64,000 nt of DNA from positions 1-64,000 of the forward strand of contig JAGCDZ010000010.1 of the NCBI GenBank assembly GCA_017650905.1. The letters run 5' to 3'. The notes below the pieces were generated by a model. It worked only from the letters and a program-made list of their open reading frames with translations, ran no database searches and had not been told where the DNA came from. This document shows positions 51,360-61,168 of this stretch, one piece after another. Numbering within the stretch: the stretch's first letter is position 1; the number at the start of each line of letters is the position of its first letter. Source of the DNA: Prevotella sp. (lineage in GTDB: Bacteria; Bacteroidota; Bacteroidia; Bacteroidales; Bacteroidaceae). Made by a program: the position numbers and the translations under genes.

Positions 51360-52186
51360 CGCGAATTATTTGTTTTTGTTTTTAGATTCCAATTATCAGT
51401 ATAAATCAAATCAATTTCTCTACCAAGATGTTCTGTGAAAAAAGACGAAGAATTGCTAGTATACATAGCCACTTTGCAATTAAATAGCCGTTTCAGCATT
51501 CTCAAACTATTCATATTGCTTGAAGAAGCAACACAAATCCATTTTATTGATTTATGATATCTTAAAGGATAATATATAAAATTCCAAAAGATATTGGAGT
51601 AATTAAATCTTCCCAAAGACATCATCGGAATATATCCTGCATGTTTAAGTTCTTCATAATCTGAAAAAGCAAAAGCCTCAATCATTATTTGATTCCTTTT
51701 ATGTTTAAAATATCGATTTAACAACTTGGCGTCAGAAATTTTATCAGTAACAATGAAAAAAAAATGATGATTTCTCATTCGAATAACATCGTCCAATGTT
51801 AATGGCGTGTATTGATCCAAAATAAGCCTATGTCGAAATTCTGCTTCTGATATAGAATTATTATTACTGATAGTGTCATAGGTTGTAATCTTGTGGAAAT
51901 GTTCCCAGTCATGAATACAGACAAGAGCGCTATCTGTTGTTATTCCTAAATCTACTTCAATATATTTGTACCCATTATCAAGTGATTGTATTAATGATTC
52001 TTTACAATTCAAATAAGTATTCCCATCGATAGCTCCTGTAGCATGGGCTATATAATAACAATTATCTGTAAGCACATCATTTTTGGGGGGAGGCATAGGA
52101 GATATTAACCATAAAAAAACTATAATCAGAAATAATATGCCCCCCCACCAATAAAGCCAGAAACGTCTATGTAAAAAGTTTTTCAT
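51356..52186 (-). CDS. Membrane-anchored glycerophosphodiester phosphodiesterase-like protein
   Basis: A 276-residue GDPD-like TIM-barrel with an N-terminal membrane helix (WLYWWGGILFLIIVFLWLIS) that places the domain outside the membrane. The active-site signatures are YIAHATGAIDGNTYLNCKES (His instead of HRG, as in the AHAGG-type group), YIEVDLGITTDSALVCIHD and the later DQYTPLTLDD. The frame extends to 52228 inside the preceding gene; the ATG at 52186, directly before the helix, is preferred. Co-location with a sulfatase-fold transferase suggests joint work on a phosphate-containing decoration. Confidence 0.8.
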   Translation of the reverse strand: MKNFLHRRFWLYWWGGILFLIIVFLWLISPMPPPKNDVLTDNCYYIAHATGAIDGNTYLNCKESLIQSLDNGYKYIEVDLGITTDSALVCIHDWEHFHKITTYDTISNNNSISEAEFRHRLILDQYTPLTLDDVIRMRNHHFFFIVTDKISDAKLLNRYFKHKRNQIMIEAFAFSDYEELKHAGYIPMMSLGRFNYSNIFWNFIYYPLRYHKSIKWICVASSSNMNSLRMLKRLFNCKVAMYTSNSSSFFTEHLGREIDLIYTDNWNLKTKTNNSR

Positions 52187-52202
52187 ATAAGCCAATAATA
52201 AA

Positions 52203-53744
52203 TCATTCACGATCTCTACTATCTGCAAATCGAAAACCTGTTACATCCATCACTGTATATATGAATGCGTCTGTACAAAACGATTTGACACTCTTTTTTC
52301 TCATCCTTTCATATTTTTTAGAATGAAACTTTCTGAAGATAGGAGAAACATATACTACGAATGGAATTTTCTTGCCTTGTATTTGTGAAGCCTTAGTCTT
52401 TTTCGCATGCCCGAAATAATCCGGATCAGTATCAAAAAGATCTAATGCATGGTCAGGGAAATAAAAGACAACAGCATCTTGATCTTTGTATAATTCCATT
52501 ATTGAGTTTACGACATAATCATTGTAGAGGGTAGCATTGTCATAAGATGCTAGAATATCTCTCTGATGCGGAGGATAAGCATTGTAATCTTTTCCATTAA
52601 ATACTTCGTACGCTTTGGGGTATCGCTCTTTGAAAGATCCATGCTGTCCCATAAGATGGTAAAAAATACAGTTATATTCATGATGTTTAGACAGCCTATA
52701 GCCAAGGAGTCTGCCATCAAATCTGTCATCACCTTTTTCGTTTTCCAAGAAAAACGTTTCATCACATAATCTGGCATGGCTACCAGGAATATTCTCAAAC
52801 ATACCTTTTTCTGCCTGATTGGAAATCCATACTGTATGATACCCAGCAACTTTCATCGTTTCGATAATATTAGCATGCTCATACCATGGTTTTCCATCCT
52901 TACATTTTATAGAGTATGTATTCAGCAAATATCTAAAAGACGCTATTGTGTGGGTACATGGACTAGTTACATTTTTAATAACCAACAAGTTTCCCACTTC
53001 TTCTTGTTTTGCCAATAAAGGGTTGGTACACTTTTCATATCCATACAATGAACTATGATTGGCAGAAAAAGATTCACCCAATATAATCACAATATGCTTA
53101 GGATGAATACTATCACACTCTTCTATCTTTGGGTGTGTGAGGTGACACCTCAAATCCACGACTTCGTCAAAACGGAAATTCCAAAGCACTTTATCCTTGA
53201 ACTCTTCTTTGAGGATGCCGGAATTATGATATATCGCACCAATAGACAATAGCAGAAAAAAACTTGCCACTATCCATGTCACCCCCAACTTGATTTGTTG
53301 TAATCTTGGTAGTTTGAATGCAATAAAGATACTAATGGCAATAACTAAAACAAACAAGATTAATTCAACCCCTGATACATATATAGAAAAGAATTCTTTC
53401 GCTTCATCCGGATTAGTCCCGGTAATAATTTGAACATAATCGAAAGATAGCAAACATCCATAATTAATAAAACAATAAAGATTTAATAAGGAAACCAATG
53501 TTATAATGACAAGTACGATAGGTTTCAGTATTTTTGAGATTCTCTTATATAGATTGATTAAGACAACAACAATGTATGTAACGATGTAATACATCATTAA
53601 TAAATAGATAACGTATGTGATGTTGTTCTTCTGCGAGTAGCAGTTCGGAAGAGATATGAACACCCATAACAAAAGGAAATAAATTAAATCCTTGTTAAAA
53701 GGGTATAATATTTTATCCTTAATAACGCCCAAAACATCTTTCAT
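52203..53744 (-). CDS. Sulfatase-fold phosphoethanolamine/phosphoglycerol-type transferase
   Basis: A 513-residue membrane enzyme. About five helices lie in residues 18-185, then a periplasmic alkaline-phosphatase-like domain: IVIILGESFSANHSSLYGYE with the first metal Glu, catalytic Thr in TSPCTHTIASFRYLL, and the late FYFPDHALDLFD with metal Asp/His. This is the EptA/OpgE family layout. It would transfer a phospho-head group from a phospholipid to a surface glycan. The head group is not identifiable. The GDPD gene follows at once. Confidence 0.85.
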   Translation of the reverse strand: MKDVLGVIKDKILYPFNKDLIYFLLLWVFISLPNCYSQKNNITYVIYLLMMYYIVTYIVVVLINLYKRISKILKPIVLVIITLVSLLNLYCFINYGCLLSFDYVQIITGTNPDEAKEFFSIYVSGVELILFVLVIAISIFIAFKLPRLQQIKLGVTWIVASFFLLLSIGAIYHNSGILKEEFKDKVLWNFRFDEVVDLRCHLTHPKIEECDSIHPKHIVIILGESFSANHSSLYGYEKCTNPLLAKQEEVGNLLVIKNVTSPCTHTIASFRYLLNTYSIKCKDGKPWYEHANIIETMKVAGYHTVWISNQAEKGMFENIPGSHARLCDETFFLENEKGDDRFDGRLLGYRLSKHHEYNCIFYHLMGQHGSFKERYPKAYEVFNGKDYNAYPPHQRDILASYDNATLYNDYVVNSIMELYKDQDAVVFYFPDHALDLFDTDPDYFGHAKKTKASQIQGKKIPFVVYVSPIFRKFHSKKYERMRKKSVKSFCTDAFIYTVMDVTGFRFADSRDRE

Positions 53745-53765
53745 TATACAGTCTCTTTACTGATA

Positions 53766-54896
53766 TTATAACGTTCCTATCAAATAGTCTATCTGATTCA
53801 AAGTTGCTTTAATCCTAAAATCTTTTCTCTTCTCAATAGATTTGTTTTTCAACTCTTCCAACAATATAGGAGATTCGATGATTCGACATATGCCGTCATA
53901 TAATGCATCTTTATTGTTGTTTACTAACATGCCATATTCCCCGTCTTCTAATAAATTCTTAGGACCTGCACATAGTGTACTTATTATAGGTAATCCCAAT
54001 GTCATAGCCTCAGCTATGGCTAAACTGTAGCCCTCGGCTATTGACGAACAAACAAACAAGTCCATGTTGACCATCAACGGATAGGGATTACTCAAATAAC
54101 CCATAAGATGAACTACATCTTGTAACCCTTCTTTTCGGATGATGGATTCCAAATATTTATGTTCACAACCTTCCCCAATAACATATAGCTGTACATCCTT
54201 GCCTTCATGCCTAAGTTTGCTTATAATAGGTATTAATCTGTCATACCCTTTTAAAGAAACGAGCCTTCCAACCGAGACTATATTGAAAGAAGAAGGTATC
54301 TCTATCTCAACAGGTTGTTTTGCCTTCTGTAATATATCTTCTGTATCAATAGGATTATAGATTGTTATTGTCTGTTTTAATTCATACTTCTCTTTCATTA
54401 TCTGCTCTATAGATGCGGACACGCATACAACTCTTTCATATTGGTTATATACTTTCCGCTCTTCTGCAAAGCATTTATAAATATGTATATTCTGTGTCCA
54501 TGGATCTGCCTTCAAATCTGCATGAACCCATGCTATTTTTTTTCCTGAGGTGAATGATAGAAGTTTTGTTGAGAATCCTTCTGTAAAAGCAATATATACA
54601 TCTATTCCTTTCTGAGGAACAATCCATCGATTAACTAATCGACATGGAAGATAATGATAAATAAGAATGTACTTTATCTTATTCCAAATTTGCTGCCAAC
54701 GATTTTTTGCTTTACGTATAACAGAAATATAATAAAGCTTCGACATGTCAACATCTTCACGTAATTCACCAAAATCAACTAAAGTCATAAGGGTTACTTC
54801 ATATTTGGAATAATCTAAATATTTTAATAGAGTAACCAGTACTTTTTCTGCTCCGCCTCTTGATAGAGATTCAATAAAGAATAGGACTCGAGTCAT
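53766..54896 (-). CDS. Glycosyltransferase family 4
   Basis: A 376-residue GT-B transferase: VLFFIESLSRGGAEKVLVTL, VSVGRLVSLKGYDRLIPIIS, and SIAEGYSLAIAEAMTLGLPI with the paired glutamates. The acceptor-side domain has IAWVHADLKADPW. Donor and linkage unknown. The neighbouring GT2 lies upstream by 34 bases. Confidence 0.9.
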   Translation of the reverse strand: MTRVLFFIESLSRGGAEKVLVTLLKYLDYSKYEVTLMTLVDFGELREDVDMSKLYYISVIRKAKNRWQQIWNKIKYILIYHYLPCRLVNRWIVPQKGIDVYIAFTEGFSTKLLSFTSGKKIAWVHADLKADPWTQNIHIYKCFAEERKVYNQYERVVCVSASIEQIMKEKYELKQTITIYNPIDTEDILQKAKQPVEIEIPSSFNIVSVGRLVSLKGYDRLIPIISKLRHEGKDVQLYVIGEGCEHKYLESIIRKEGLQDVVHLMGYLSNPYPLMVNMDLFVCSSIAEGYSLAIAEAMTLGLPIISTLCAGPKNLLEDGEYGMLVNNNKDALYDGICRIIESPILLEELKNKSIEKRKDFRIKATLNQIDYLIGTL

Positions 54897-54930
54897 TCTT
54901 TTGAAAACTATGCCGTCAATTATGACTTGC

Positions 54931-55860
54931 TTAATCGAAAAACCTTTCTTTTAAACAATGAAATTTCCAGATATGATTACGCAACAATCTATTTTTTGAC
55001 TGAAGAAGAACTTTTTGATGGAATTTAAGACGGAATGCTTTTTTGTGAACCAGTTGTTTTATTTCTGTGGCAAATGGAGAATCTACAACTTCCACATTAT
55101 CCAGGTCTGTTACACAAACACCAACATACATTAATACTGCAATTCTAACGACATATCTGTAATATTTTTCTTTTTCATATGGAATGGAATCTCTCCATGA
55201 TTGGAAAAAAGAGTATTCATAATTGATATTCTTTCTGTGAATATGTGATAAACTCACTTTATTATCACGATAGTTATATATTTTATCAGGAATAAGAACA
55301 GGTGTTTTATGACTTAGAAATGCTATTCGAATATTCATTATCCAGTCTTCCCCTCTAACGATCTCCTTAGGAATATCAAAGCACCATGAGTTAAGGATTT
55401 CTCTTTTAAACAGCTTTCCCCACACAGAAACACTGACAAGATCAACACTTTTTAAAAGGCAATGTCTATATTCTTCAATACTACTTATATGAGAAAGATT
55501 ATCTCGAAAATAAGAATAGCCTTCTACAATATCTGTATCAACTGTTTTCGTCTTTTCATATAATGTTACTAATGCATTATTTGGAAGAGTATCGTCTCCA
55601 TCAACAAAAGATATCCATTCTCCAATACTCATTTCCCAGCCTCTTCTCCTAGCTTCGGTAACACCTTCATTATTTTTGTGAATACACCTTATTCTCTTAT
55701 CTGAAGATACAAAATTATCACATATAATTCCACTAGAATCTGTACTTCCATCATCTATTAGTATTAATTCCCAGTCAGAAAAAGTCTGAGTTAAAATACT
55801 TTCTATACATTGCTTTATGTATTGTTCAACATTATAAACAGGGACAATAATACTAATCAT
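54931..55860 (-). CDS. Glycosyltransferase family 2
   Basis: A 309-residue CPS-type GT2: MISIIVPVYNVEQYIKQCIE, LIDDGSTDSSGIICD, DGDD near residue 91 and the conserved SVWGKLFKREI, then EDWIMNIRIAFL in the second half. Cytoplasmic or membrane-associated; donor unknown. Three bases separate it from the GT11 gene, so they are co-translated. Confidence 0.9.
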   Translation of the reverse strand: MISIIVPVYNVEQYIKQCIESILTQTFSDWELILIDDGSTDSSGIICDNFVSSDKRIRCIHKNNEGVTEARRRGWEMSIGEWISFVDGDDTLPNNALVTLYEKTKTVDTDIVEGYSYFRDNLSHISSIEEYRHCLLKSVDLVSVSVWGKLFKREILNSWCFDIPKEIVRGEDWIMNIRIAFLSHKTPVLIPDKIYNYRDNKVSLSHIHRKNINYEYSFFQSWRDSIPYEKEKYYRYVVRIAVLMYVGVCVTDLDNVEVVDSPFATEIKQLVHKKAFRLKFHQKVLLQSKNRLLRNHIWKFHCLKERFFD

Positions 55861-55863
55861 AAA

Positions 55864-56796
55864 CTATGGCTGGATAGTGACCTTTTCGACCTGCTCTAAA
55901 TTTAACATAAAAGTCTGATTATCATCTGAACATACGACAACGGTTCTTCTTTTCTTCAAATTTAACAATGCAGCATATTTACCAAGGGAGCCTTTACTTG
56001 TTATGATATGCTCACATTTACTCATCAATATCATATCAACATATCCCTTGTCCGCTCCATTTTGAATAATTCTATATTTGTTTTCATATGTGTTGTTTTC
56101 TTTAAGTTTCAGGAAAGGGATTAATTGTTCTGTCAAATATTTCTTGTCATCAGAAAAAAAGTAGAGACACCTCACACCTTTTTCTTTTGTCAAATAATCA
56201 ATGGAGTTTGCAAAATAATTCAGAGGCGTAGGTGTACCATATCGACCAATTGTCTTAGAGGCTATATCTCCTCTACGAACATGTATTGCAGCCGATGAAG
56301 AGAAATCGATTTCTTCGTACAATGAAAAATCGACTTCGTCAAGAACTGATAAATCTAATTTAAATACTTCTTGAAACAACCTAGAATAAAGGTACTCTGG
56401 ATCTGCATAATATCCAGACATAAGTCTTGGAGGGACAAGATTTATCCAATCTATATCACAACTTTGGGGGTAATGACCTTGATAATTATAGAAATGTCGA
56501 TATAAAAACAAGATAAAAGGACTAACTCTATCAAAATCAAGTTTGGGAAATGCCTTTAACAAATCAAAGTTTCGTACATCTTTATTAATCATATCCATCC
56601 CATAATCATTGAACCATGTCAAATCATACTTTACAACAAACCCTTTCTTTTTAAATGTAAAGCCCAATAAGTATTGATGCATCTGAGAACAAATACCACC
56701 ATCAATACGAACAACGATTTGGGGCTTGCATATTCTTATATAAACAAGGAACTCATATAGTCTACGGATGACTTCCTTCATAAATGTCTTTAACAA
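55864..56796 (-). CDS. GT11-family alpha-1,2-fucosyltransferase-like protein
   Basis: A 310-residue GT11-like protein. The N-terminal DGGICSQMHQYLLGF corresponds to the family's GGLGNQMFQYA. The donor motif AIHVRRGDIAS near residue 170 and the later SKGSLGKYAALLNL are present. The family adds L-fucose in alpha-1,2 linkage, using GDP-fucose; no GDP-fucose synthesis genes are in the window, so the precursor must come from elsewhere. Divergence in the first motif leaves room for a different sugar. Confidence 0.82.
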   Translation of the reverse strand: MLKTFMKEVIRRLYEFLVYIRICKPQIVVRIDGGICSQMHQYLLGFTFKKKGFVVKYDLTWFNDYGMDMINKDVRNFDLLKAFPKLDFDRVSPFILFLYRHFYNYQGHYPQSCDIDWINLVPPRLMSGYYADPEYLYSRLFQEVFKLDLSVLDEVDFSLYEEIDFSSSAAIHVRRGDIASKTIGRYGTPTPLNYFANSIDYLTKEKGVRCLYFFSDDKKYLTEQLIPFLKLKENNTYENKYRIIQNGADKGYVDMILMSKCEHIITSKGSLGKYAALLNLKKRRTVVVCSDDNQTFMLNLEQVEKVTIQP

Positions 56797-57690
56797 CTAT
56801 TTTATTTTTTTTCTTTCAAATACATTTATCCAAGAGTATTCACTTGCATTATAAACCTTAACCCCTCTATATTCAGCATATTTTTTTAAATCATAATAAT
56901 ACTCGAACATCTTTCCATGTTTATAAATCAAATCATGCATGGTTCTATTTGAGCGATTTCTACCTTTAATTCTGTCAAAAAGATCTTTATCTTTATATAC
57001 CCTTTCTCGTTTATAGAAATGAGTATCAATAGTAAAAATTTCATTCGTAGTTTGATCGACATAAATATCTTCTAGGAAAGAAGAATCTGCTCCTATAAGA
57101 TATATTTCGTTATATTGCCAATAGATAGCAAGATATAGAGCCAAGTTTAAAACATTTTGCACTGGTGGGGCAATATAATTATAATTCCATGCTTCAAATC
57201 TACTCATCTTTTTAGTTGCATATTTTTGATTACCATCAAAATAGTAATCAATTTTAATATTGTTATTTTCATGTAAATGAATGATAGAAGGTGCTCCTTT
57301 CGCAGATAGAGGAATGATAATCTGTAATGGCCAATTGGTTTTAGTAAGTATGTTGTAAAACAAAAATTCTATTGAATGTCTCTGATTCTCTGGTATATAA
57401 AAAAAAGCTGGGTCTGCGAAAACATAAAAATTAGGTTTTAGTAATTCATAATAATCAGAAGAAGCAAAGAAATTCACAGCTATTCTGTCATTTCCTTTAA
57501 TCTCGTTTAAATATAAATCGATGGAAGTGTTTAAGGAAGGGCCATTTCCTATTATAATTATCTTATCTGAATTGTGTTTGACTTGAGGCAATGGACTCTG
57601 TTGAAAATTTGCCCTTTGACATTTTATTAATTCGATTAATTTTATTATGATTGGAGGGCATAGTTGTTTTAGTATTTTTTTGTAGGCCAT
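56797..57690 (-). CDS. GNGPSL-motif protein, candidate nonulosonate transferase
   Basis: A 297-residue protein. It begins with a helical part, then IIIIGNGPSLNTSIDLYL near residue 47 and a later NVLNLALYLAIYWQYNEIYL, then GADSSF. The GNGPSL and YKEIYLxGxD pattern occurs in GT42 (CstII-type) sialyltransferases and in DUF115/MptE-like proteins. It lies just downstream of NeuA-HAD and NeuB-like genes, so a transferase for the CMP-activated sugar is a reasonable proposal. The acceptor is unknown, and family placement is from motifs only. Confidence 0.6.
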   Translation of the reverse strand: MAYKKILKQLCPPIIIKLIELIKCQRANFQQSPLPQVKHNSDKIIIIGNGPSLNTSIDLYLNEIKGNDRIAVNFFASSDYYELLKPNFYVFADPAFFYIPENQRHSIEFLFYNILTKTNWPLQIIIPLSAKGAPSIIHLHENNNIKIDYYFDGNQKYATKKMSRFEAWNYNYIAPPVQNVLNLALYLAIYWQYNEIYLIGADSSFLEDIYVDQTTNEIFTIDTHFYKRERVYKDKDLFDRIKGRNRSNRTMHDLIYKHGKMFEYYYDLKKYAEYRGVKVYNASEYSWINVFERKKIK

Positions 57691-57785
57691 TTTATATTAA
57701 CTAATGCCAAATAATATTCTTTATCTATATATAGTATCTTTTAGAGGATGCTTATGTAAAAGCATTCCAGCCTTATAAGTATAGG

Positions 57786-58991
57786 TTAACCATGAATTAT
57801 GGTAGTATTTTCGACAAGTTGACAATTAATGATGTAATCTATAAATTCTCTTACACATGAATCGCCTCCTTTTTTTTTCATTATATGAATGTTAGGAATA
57901 GATTTTACCTTTTCACATGCATCATAGGGACAGGCCGCTAATCCTACATTCATTAATAAATCAAAACAATTTTCATCGTCTCCTATATATGCAACTTCTT
58001 CTAAAGAAATACCCATTTCGTTACAGATCTCATTCGCAACAGTAAGTTTTCTAGTATCTTTTTCACCTTGACGGAGAAAATCTATATGTAATTTTAAGGC
58101 CCTCCTCAAGTTTAATACTCTATCTTCACTTGTTATTAGACCTGTCTTTATACCAGCATTTCTTAATAACTGAAAGCCCATTCCATCACGAGTATTGAAT
58201 TTCTTAAGCTCATCACCATTCTCAGAATAATACATCCCACCATCTGTTAATGTTCCGTCAATATCACATAAAAAAAGCTTTATATCACGTCTAACTTTGC
58301 TTTTTTTTGACAAAACATACTTTTTCATCAAACCTTCTAGAATTATCCAATCATCAGGTTCATCAATTTCTGTTGCAGTATAACTAGGCATTTCGTATAT
58401 ACCAATTTTACCACTCAATCGATTTCCTGATAATAAAATATTTCCAACAGAATTGATATAAAAGGCGCCATTTTCCATCAGAATTCCATGAAAGTCTTGA
58501 CGACGAGGACGATTTTTATAATCATAATTCATACTTGTCCCATCTTCATTCCAAAAGAAACGCTTATTTCGTACACAAGTCAAAATACTATCATACTTTT
58601 TCCCTTCATAAATATCCAAAGCTTCTTTGAAATGAATTGTCTCTGTTAAAGGGGAAGTAGCTTGAACGAGCATAAGTATCGTATCGCTGGATAAATGTGC
58701 ATAATTAAGATACTCAAGTATAACGCTATCACTGCTGGCTGTGTCATTGGAATTTTCCGCAGACCGATGATATATTATAGTCTTTTTGTAATTACGACAT
58801 ACGACAGTCTGTTCGACTTCAACAGAATCTGTTGCAACAACTATAACATCTATCTTTCCGCATTTCTCCAAGGCTTCAATAACCCAACATACTAATGGTT
58901 TACCACAAAAAAGTTTAATGTTTTTATGTAGAATGGATTTACTCCCCCCTCTAGCGGGAATGAAAGCAACTACTTTTTTTGATGTTACCAT
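57786..58991 (-). CDS. CMP-nonulosonate synthetase fused to a KdsC-like HAD phosphatase
   Basis: A 401-residue fusion. Residues 1-230 are a NeuA-type cytidylyltransferase (AFIPARGGSKSILHKNIKLF; RPRRQDFHGILMENGAFYI). From about 238 a KdsC-type HAD phosphatase follows (LFLCDIDGTLTDGGMYYSEN; GIKTGLITSEDR; EVAYIGDDENCFDLL). The pair fits a route in which a 9-phosphate product is dephosphorylated and then activated with CMP, as in KDN synthesis. Its ATG overlaps the synthase stop (ATGGTAA), so the two genes are coupled. Confidence 0.88.
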   Translation of the reverse strand: MVTSKKVVAFIPARGGSKSILHKNIKLFCGKPLVCWVIEALEKCGKIDVIVVATDSVEVEQTVVCRNYKKTIIYHRSAENSNDTASSDSVILEYLNYAHLSSDTILMLVQATSPLTETIHFKEALDIYEGKKYDSILTCVRNKRFFWNEDGTSMNYDYKNRPRRQDFHGILMENGAFYINSVGNILLSGNRLSGKIGIYEMPSYTATEIDEPDDWIILEGLMKKYVLSKKSKVRRDIKLFLCDIDGTLTDGGMYYSENGDELKKFNTRDGMGFQLLRNAGIKTGLITSEDRVLNLRRALKLHIDFLRQGEKDTRKLTVANEICNEMGISLEEVAYIGDDENCFDLLMNVGLAACPYDACEKVKSIPNIHIMKKKGGDSCVREFIDYIINCQLVENTTIIHG

Positions 58992-59857
58992 TTTACTTGA
59001 TTCTTTTTCAATTTTCTTCTTTGTGCAATTTCTATATCAAGAATATCCTTCTTTTTAAATGTCATAGCTTTAGCTACTGCATGGCTATCGCGAACCAACT
59101 TTCGTAATCCATCAGGTTCTAATGATGCCGCATGGTCTGTACCTTTCCATGTGCGGTCAAGTGTAAAATGACGTTCTATCCATTCCGCTCCCAAAGCTAC
59201 CGCTGCGGAATCAATTGCAATACCAAGATGATGACCTGAGAAGCCAATAGATTTGAATCTATCAGCATATTGCTTCCGCATACGAACTAATTCAAGGAGA
59301 CAAATATCCTCAAATGGAACTGGATAACCTGAAGTACAACCATACAAAACAACATCTTTTGACCTATTTTGATCTTTAAAGAATTCTATAATTCTTTCTT
59401 CTTCATCTTTTGTGGTCATCCCTAAAGAAACATGAATTTCACCCCCATAATTATCACAAAGGTATTGGAGCATAGGCTTATTAAGATTGCATGCAGAAGG
59501 GACTTTTATAAGTTGAGGATTTAAAGAAGAAATCTCTTTTGCCGAAGTTAAATCCCAAACAGATGTTGAATAAACAACTCCAAATTTTTCACAACATTCT
59601 TTTAATTGTTTATGTTGTTCCAAATTAAATTCAAGAAATTCTCTATGCGCTCCATAAGTTTCGCCATAAGAGTTCCATGGATTTGGATGTGGTGAGTTAT
59701 ATTCTTCGGGTGTCAATAATTCTTTGTTACTCCTTTTCTGAAATTTGACAACATCAACTCTACAATAATTTGCTGCCGTCATTATCATTTCTTTAGCTAT
59801 TTCCAAATCACCTTTGTGATTACAACCTATTTCTGCTACAATCTTGATTGTTTTCAT
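58985..59857 (-). CDS. NeuB-family sialic acid/KDN-9-phosphate synthase-like
   Basis: A 290-residue TIM-barrel synthase that condenses phosphoenolpyruvate with a mannose-type sugar or its phosphate. Landmarks are IVAEIGCNHKGDLEIAKEMI, VDVVKFQKRSNKELLTPEEY, ETYGAHREFLEF and GAEWIERHFTLDRTWKGTDH. The C-terminal antifreeze (SAF) domain of true NeuB is absent, as in KDN-9-phosphate synthases. No NeuC epimerase is present, and a phosphatase is fused to the next gene, all pointing to KDN rather than Neu5Ac. The ATG at 59857 overlaps the upstream stop as ATGA, preferred over 59875. Confidence 0.85.
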   Translation of the reverse strand: MKTIKIVAEIGCNHKGDLEIAKEMIMTAANYCRVDVVKFQKRSNKELLTPEEYNSPHPNPWNSYGETYGAHREFLEFNLEQHKQLKECCEKFGVVYSTSVWDLTSAKEISSLNPQLIKVPSACNLNKPMLQYLCDNYGGEIHVSLGMTTKDEEERIIEFFKDQNRSKDVVLYGCTSGYPVPFEDICLLELVRMRKQYADRFKSIGFSGHHLGIAIDSAAVALGAEWIERHFTLDRTWKGTDHAASLEPDGLRKLVRDSHAVAKAMTFKKKDILDIEIAQRRKLKKNQVKW

Positions 59858-61122
59858 AATAATTTGTCCTGCCATTTAATATTGTTTCTAACCATACCTC
59901 CACGCATAAAACTCTTACGATCTCCATCTTTATTAATATTTGTAACCTCAAATTGAATACAATTACTTTTACTATCAATAACACCTATTTTAGGCCGTCC
60001 TGTATCAATAGAAATATCATAAAAACCAGGAAGGAGGTTTTGGGGTAAGAAAAAACCAGTCTGGTGATAACCTTTTTTCCTACACGAAAGAAGCTCTGGA
60101 GAATTGTCAACATCCCAAGAATGAAATAAATCAATACCATCTTTAAATAAAACAAACGAAATGTTTGTATTAGAGATGTCTTTTTTTACATAATAAGTTA
60201 TTTGAACATATATTTTATCATCCATATCAATGAGCTGATTATCATCCTTTCCTTCCACTAAAAGTTTTACTCCAATAATACTTAATTCTTTATTATCTTT
60301 AATATTCCATTCTTTATTCCTTATTCTTATCTCATATCCACTAATATACTTTTGAATAACTTCTGAAACAGATCCGTGCATCTCTATACATCCATTTTCC
60401 AATAATATCCCCCTTGAACATAAACGACGAACACTACCCATGTTATGACTCACAAAGAGCACAGTTCTACCATCTCCTCTTGACACATCCTGCATCTTTC
60501 CGATGGCTTTCTTCTGGAACTCGGCATCACCAACGGCGAGGACCTCGTCGACAACGAGAATTTCTGGTTCCATAAAGGCGGCAACTGCAAAGCCGAGGCG
60601 AACGGTCATACCGCTACTATAGCGTTTAACGGGGGTGTCGATATAGCGGGCGACGCCTGCGAAGTCGATAATCTCGTCGAGCTTGCGGGTGATTTCTGCT
60701 CGTGTCATTCCCATGATAGAGCCGTTCATATAGATGTTCTCACGGCCTGTCATCTCGGGATGGAAGCCAGTACCGACTTCCAAAAGGGAGCCGATGCGGC
60801 CTCGGGCGCGGATGACACCGGAGGTGGGGGAAGTGATCTGTGAGAGGAGTTTCAAGAGTGTCGACTTACCAGCGCCGTTTTTGCCAATGATGCCTACCAC
60901 GTCGCCTTGCTCCACAGAGAAAGAAATGTTTTTGAGGGCCCAGACATAGTCGGAATGGCCGTGGGTGGCGCGGTCGTTGGTCTCGCCAATCTTCAAGTAG
61001 GGGTCTTCCTGATGCAGAACACGGGTTTTCCACCAGCGGTTCAAGTCGTGGGAGAGTGTGCCCGTGCCTACCGTTCCTAAACGATAAAGCTTGCCCACAT
61101 TTTCAAACTGAATAGCGATCAT
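59854..61122 (-). CDS. wzt: Polysaccharide ABC exporter ATPase with C-terminal sugar-binding domain
   Basis: A 422-residue Wzt-type ATPase: Walker A GIIGKNGAGKSTLLKLLSQI near residue 68, signature YSSGMTVRLGF, Walker B EILVVDEVLAVGD and switch His in SHNMGSV. Residues about 265-422 form an extra beta-rich domain (IYVQITYYVKKDISNTNISF; GYHQTGFFLPQNLLPGFYDI), the Wzt C-terminal domain that recognises the capped end of an O-antigen-like chain. The partner permease lies upstream, separated by a four-helix protein and a broken ATPase gene. This marks an ABC-dependent polysaccharide. Confidence 0.92.
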   Translation of the reverse strand: MIAIQFENVGKLYRLGTVGTGTLSHDLNRWWKTRVLHQEDPYLKIGETNDRATHGHSDYVWALKNISFSVEQGDVVGIIGKNGAGKSTLLKLLSQITSPTSGVIRARGRIGSLLEVGTGFHPEMTGRENIYMNGSIMGMTRAEITRKLDEIIDFAGVARYIDTPVKRYSSGMTVRLGFAVAAFMEPEILVVDEVLAVGDAEFQKKAIGKMQDVSRGDGRTVLFVSHNMGSVRRLCSRGILLENGCIEMHGSVSEVIQKYISGYEIRIRNKEWNIKDNKELSIIGVKLLVEGKDDNQLIDMDDKIYVQITYYVKKDISNTNISFVLFKDGIDLFHSWDVDNSPELLSCRKKGYHQTGFFLPQNLLPGFYDISIDTGRPKIGVIDSKSNCIQFEVTNINKDGDRKSFMRGGMVRNNIKWQDKLL

Positions 61123-61129
61123 TTATAAC

Positions 61130-61168
61130 GTGAACGTCAACGTTAACGTCAACTAACTTGTACGTTAA
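61130..61168 (-). repeat. Hexamer repeat, left border of the four-helix gene
   Basis: GTGAAC, GTCAAC, GTTAAC, GTCAAC (61130-61153), a short break, then GTTAAC (61163-61168). The last unit supplies the TAA stop of the four-helix gene. The array starts eight bases upstream of the wzt start codon. Confidence 0.85.

Noticed and set aside
57735..57765. Possible terminator hairpin between the NeuA-HAD gene and the GNGPSL gene
   Set aside because: The stem is imperfect and no T tract follows; both genes probably belong to one transcript.
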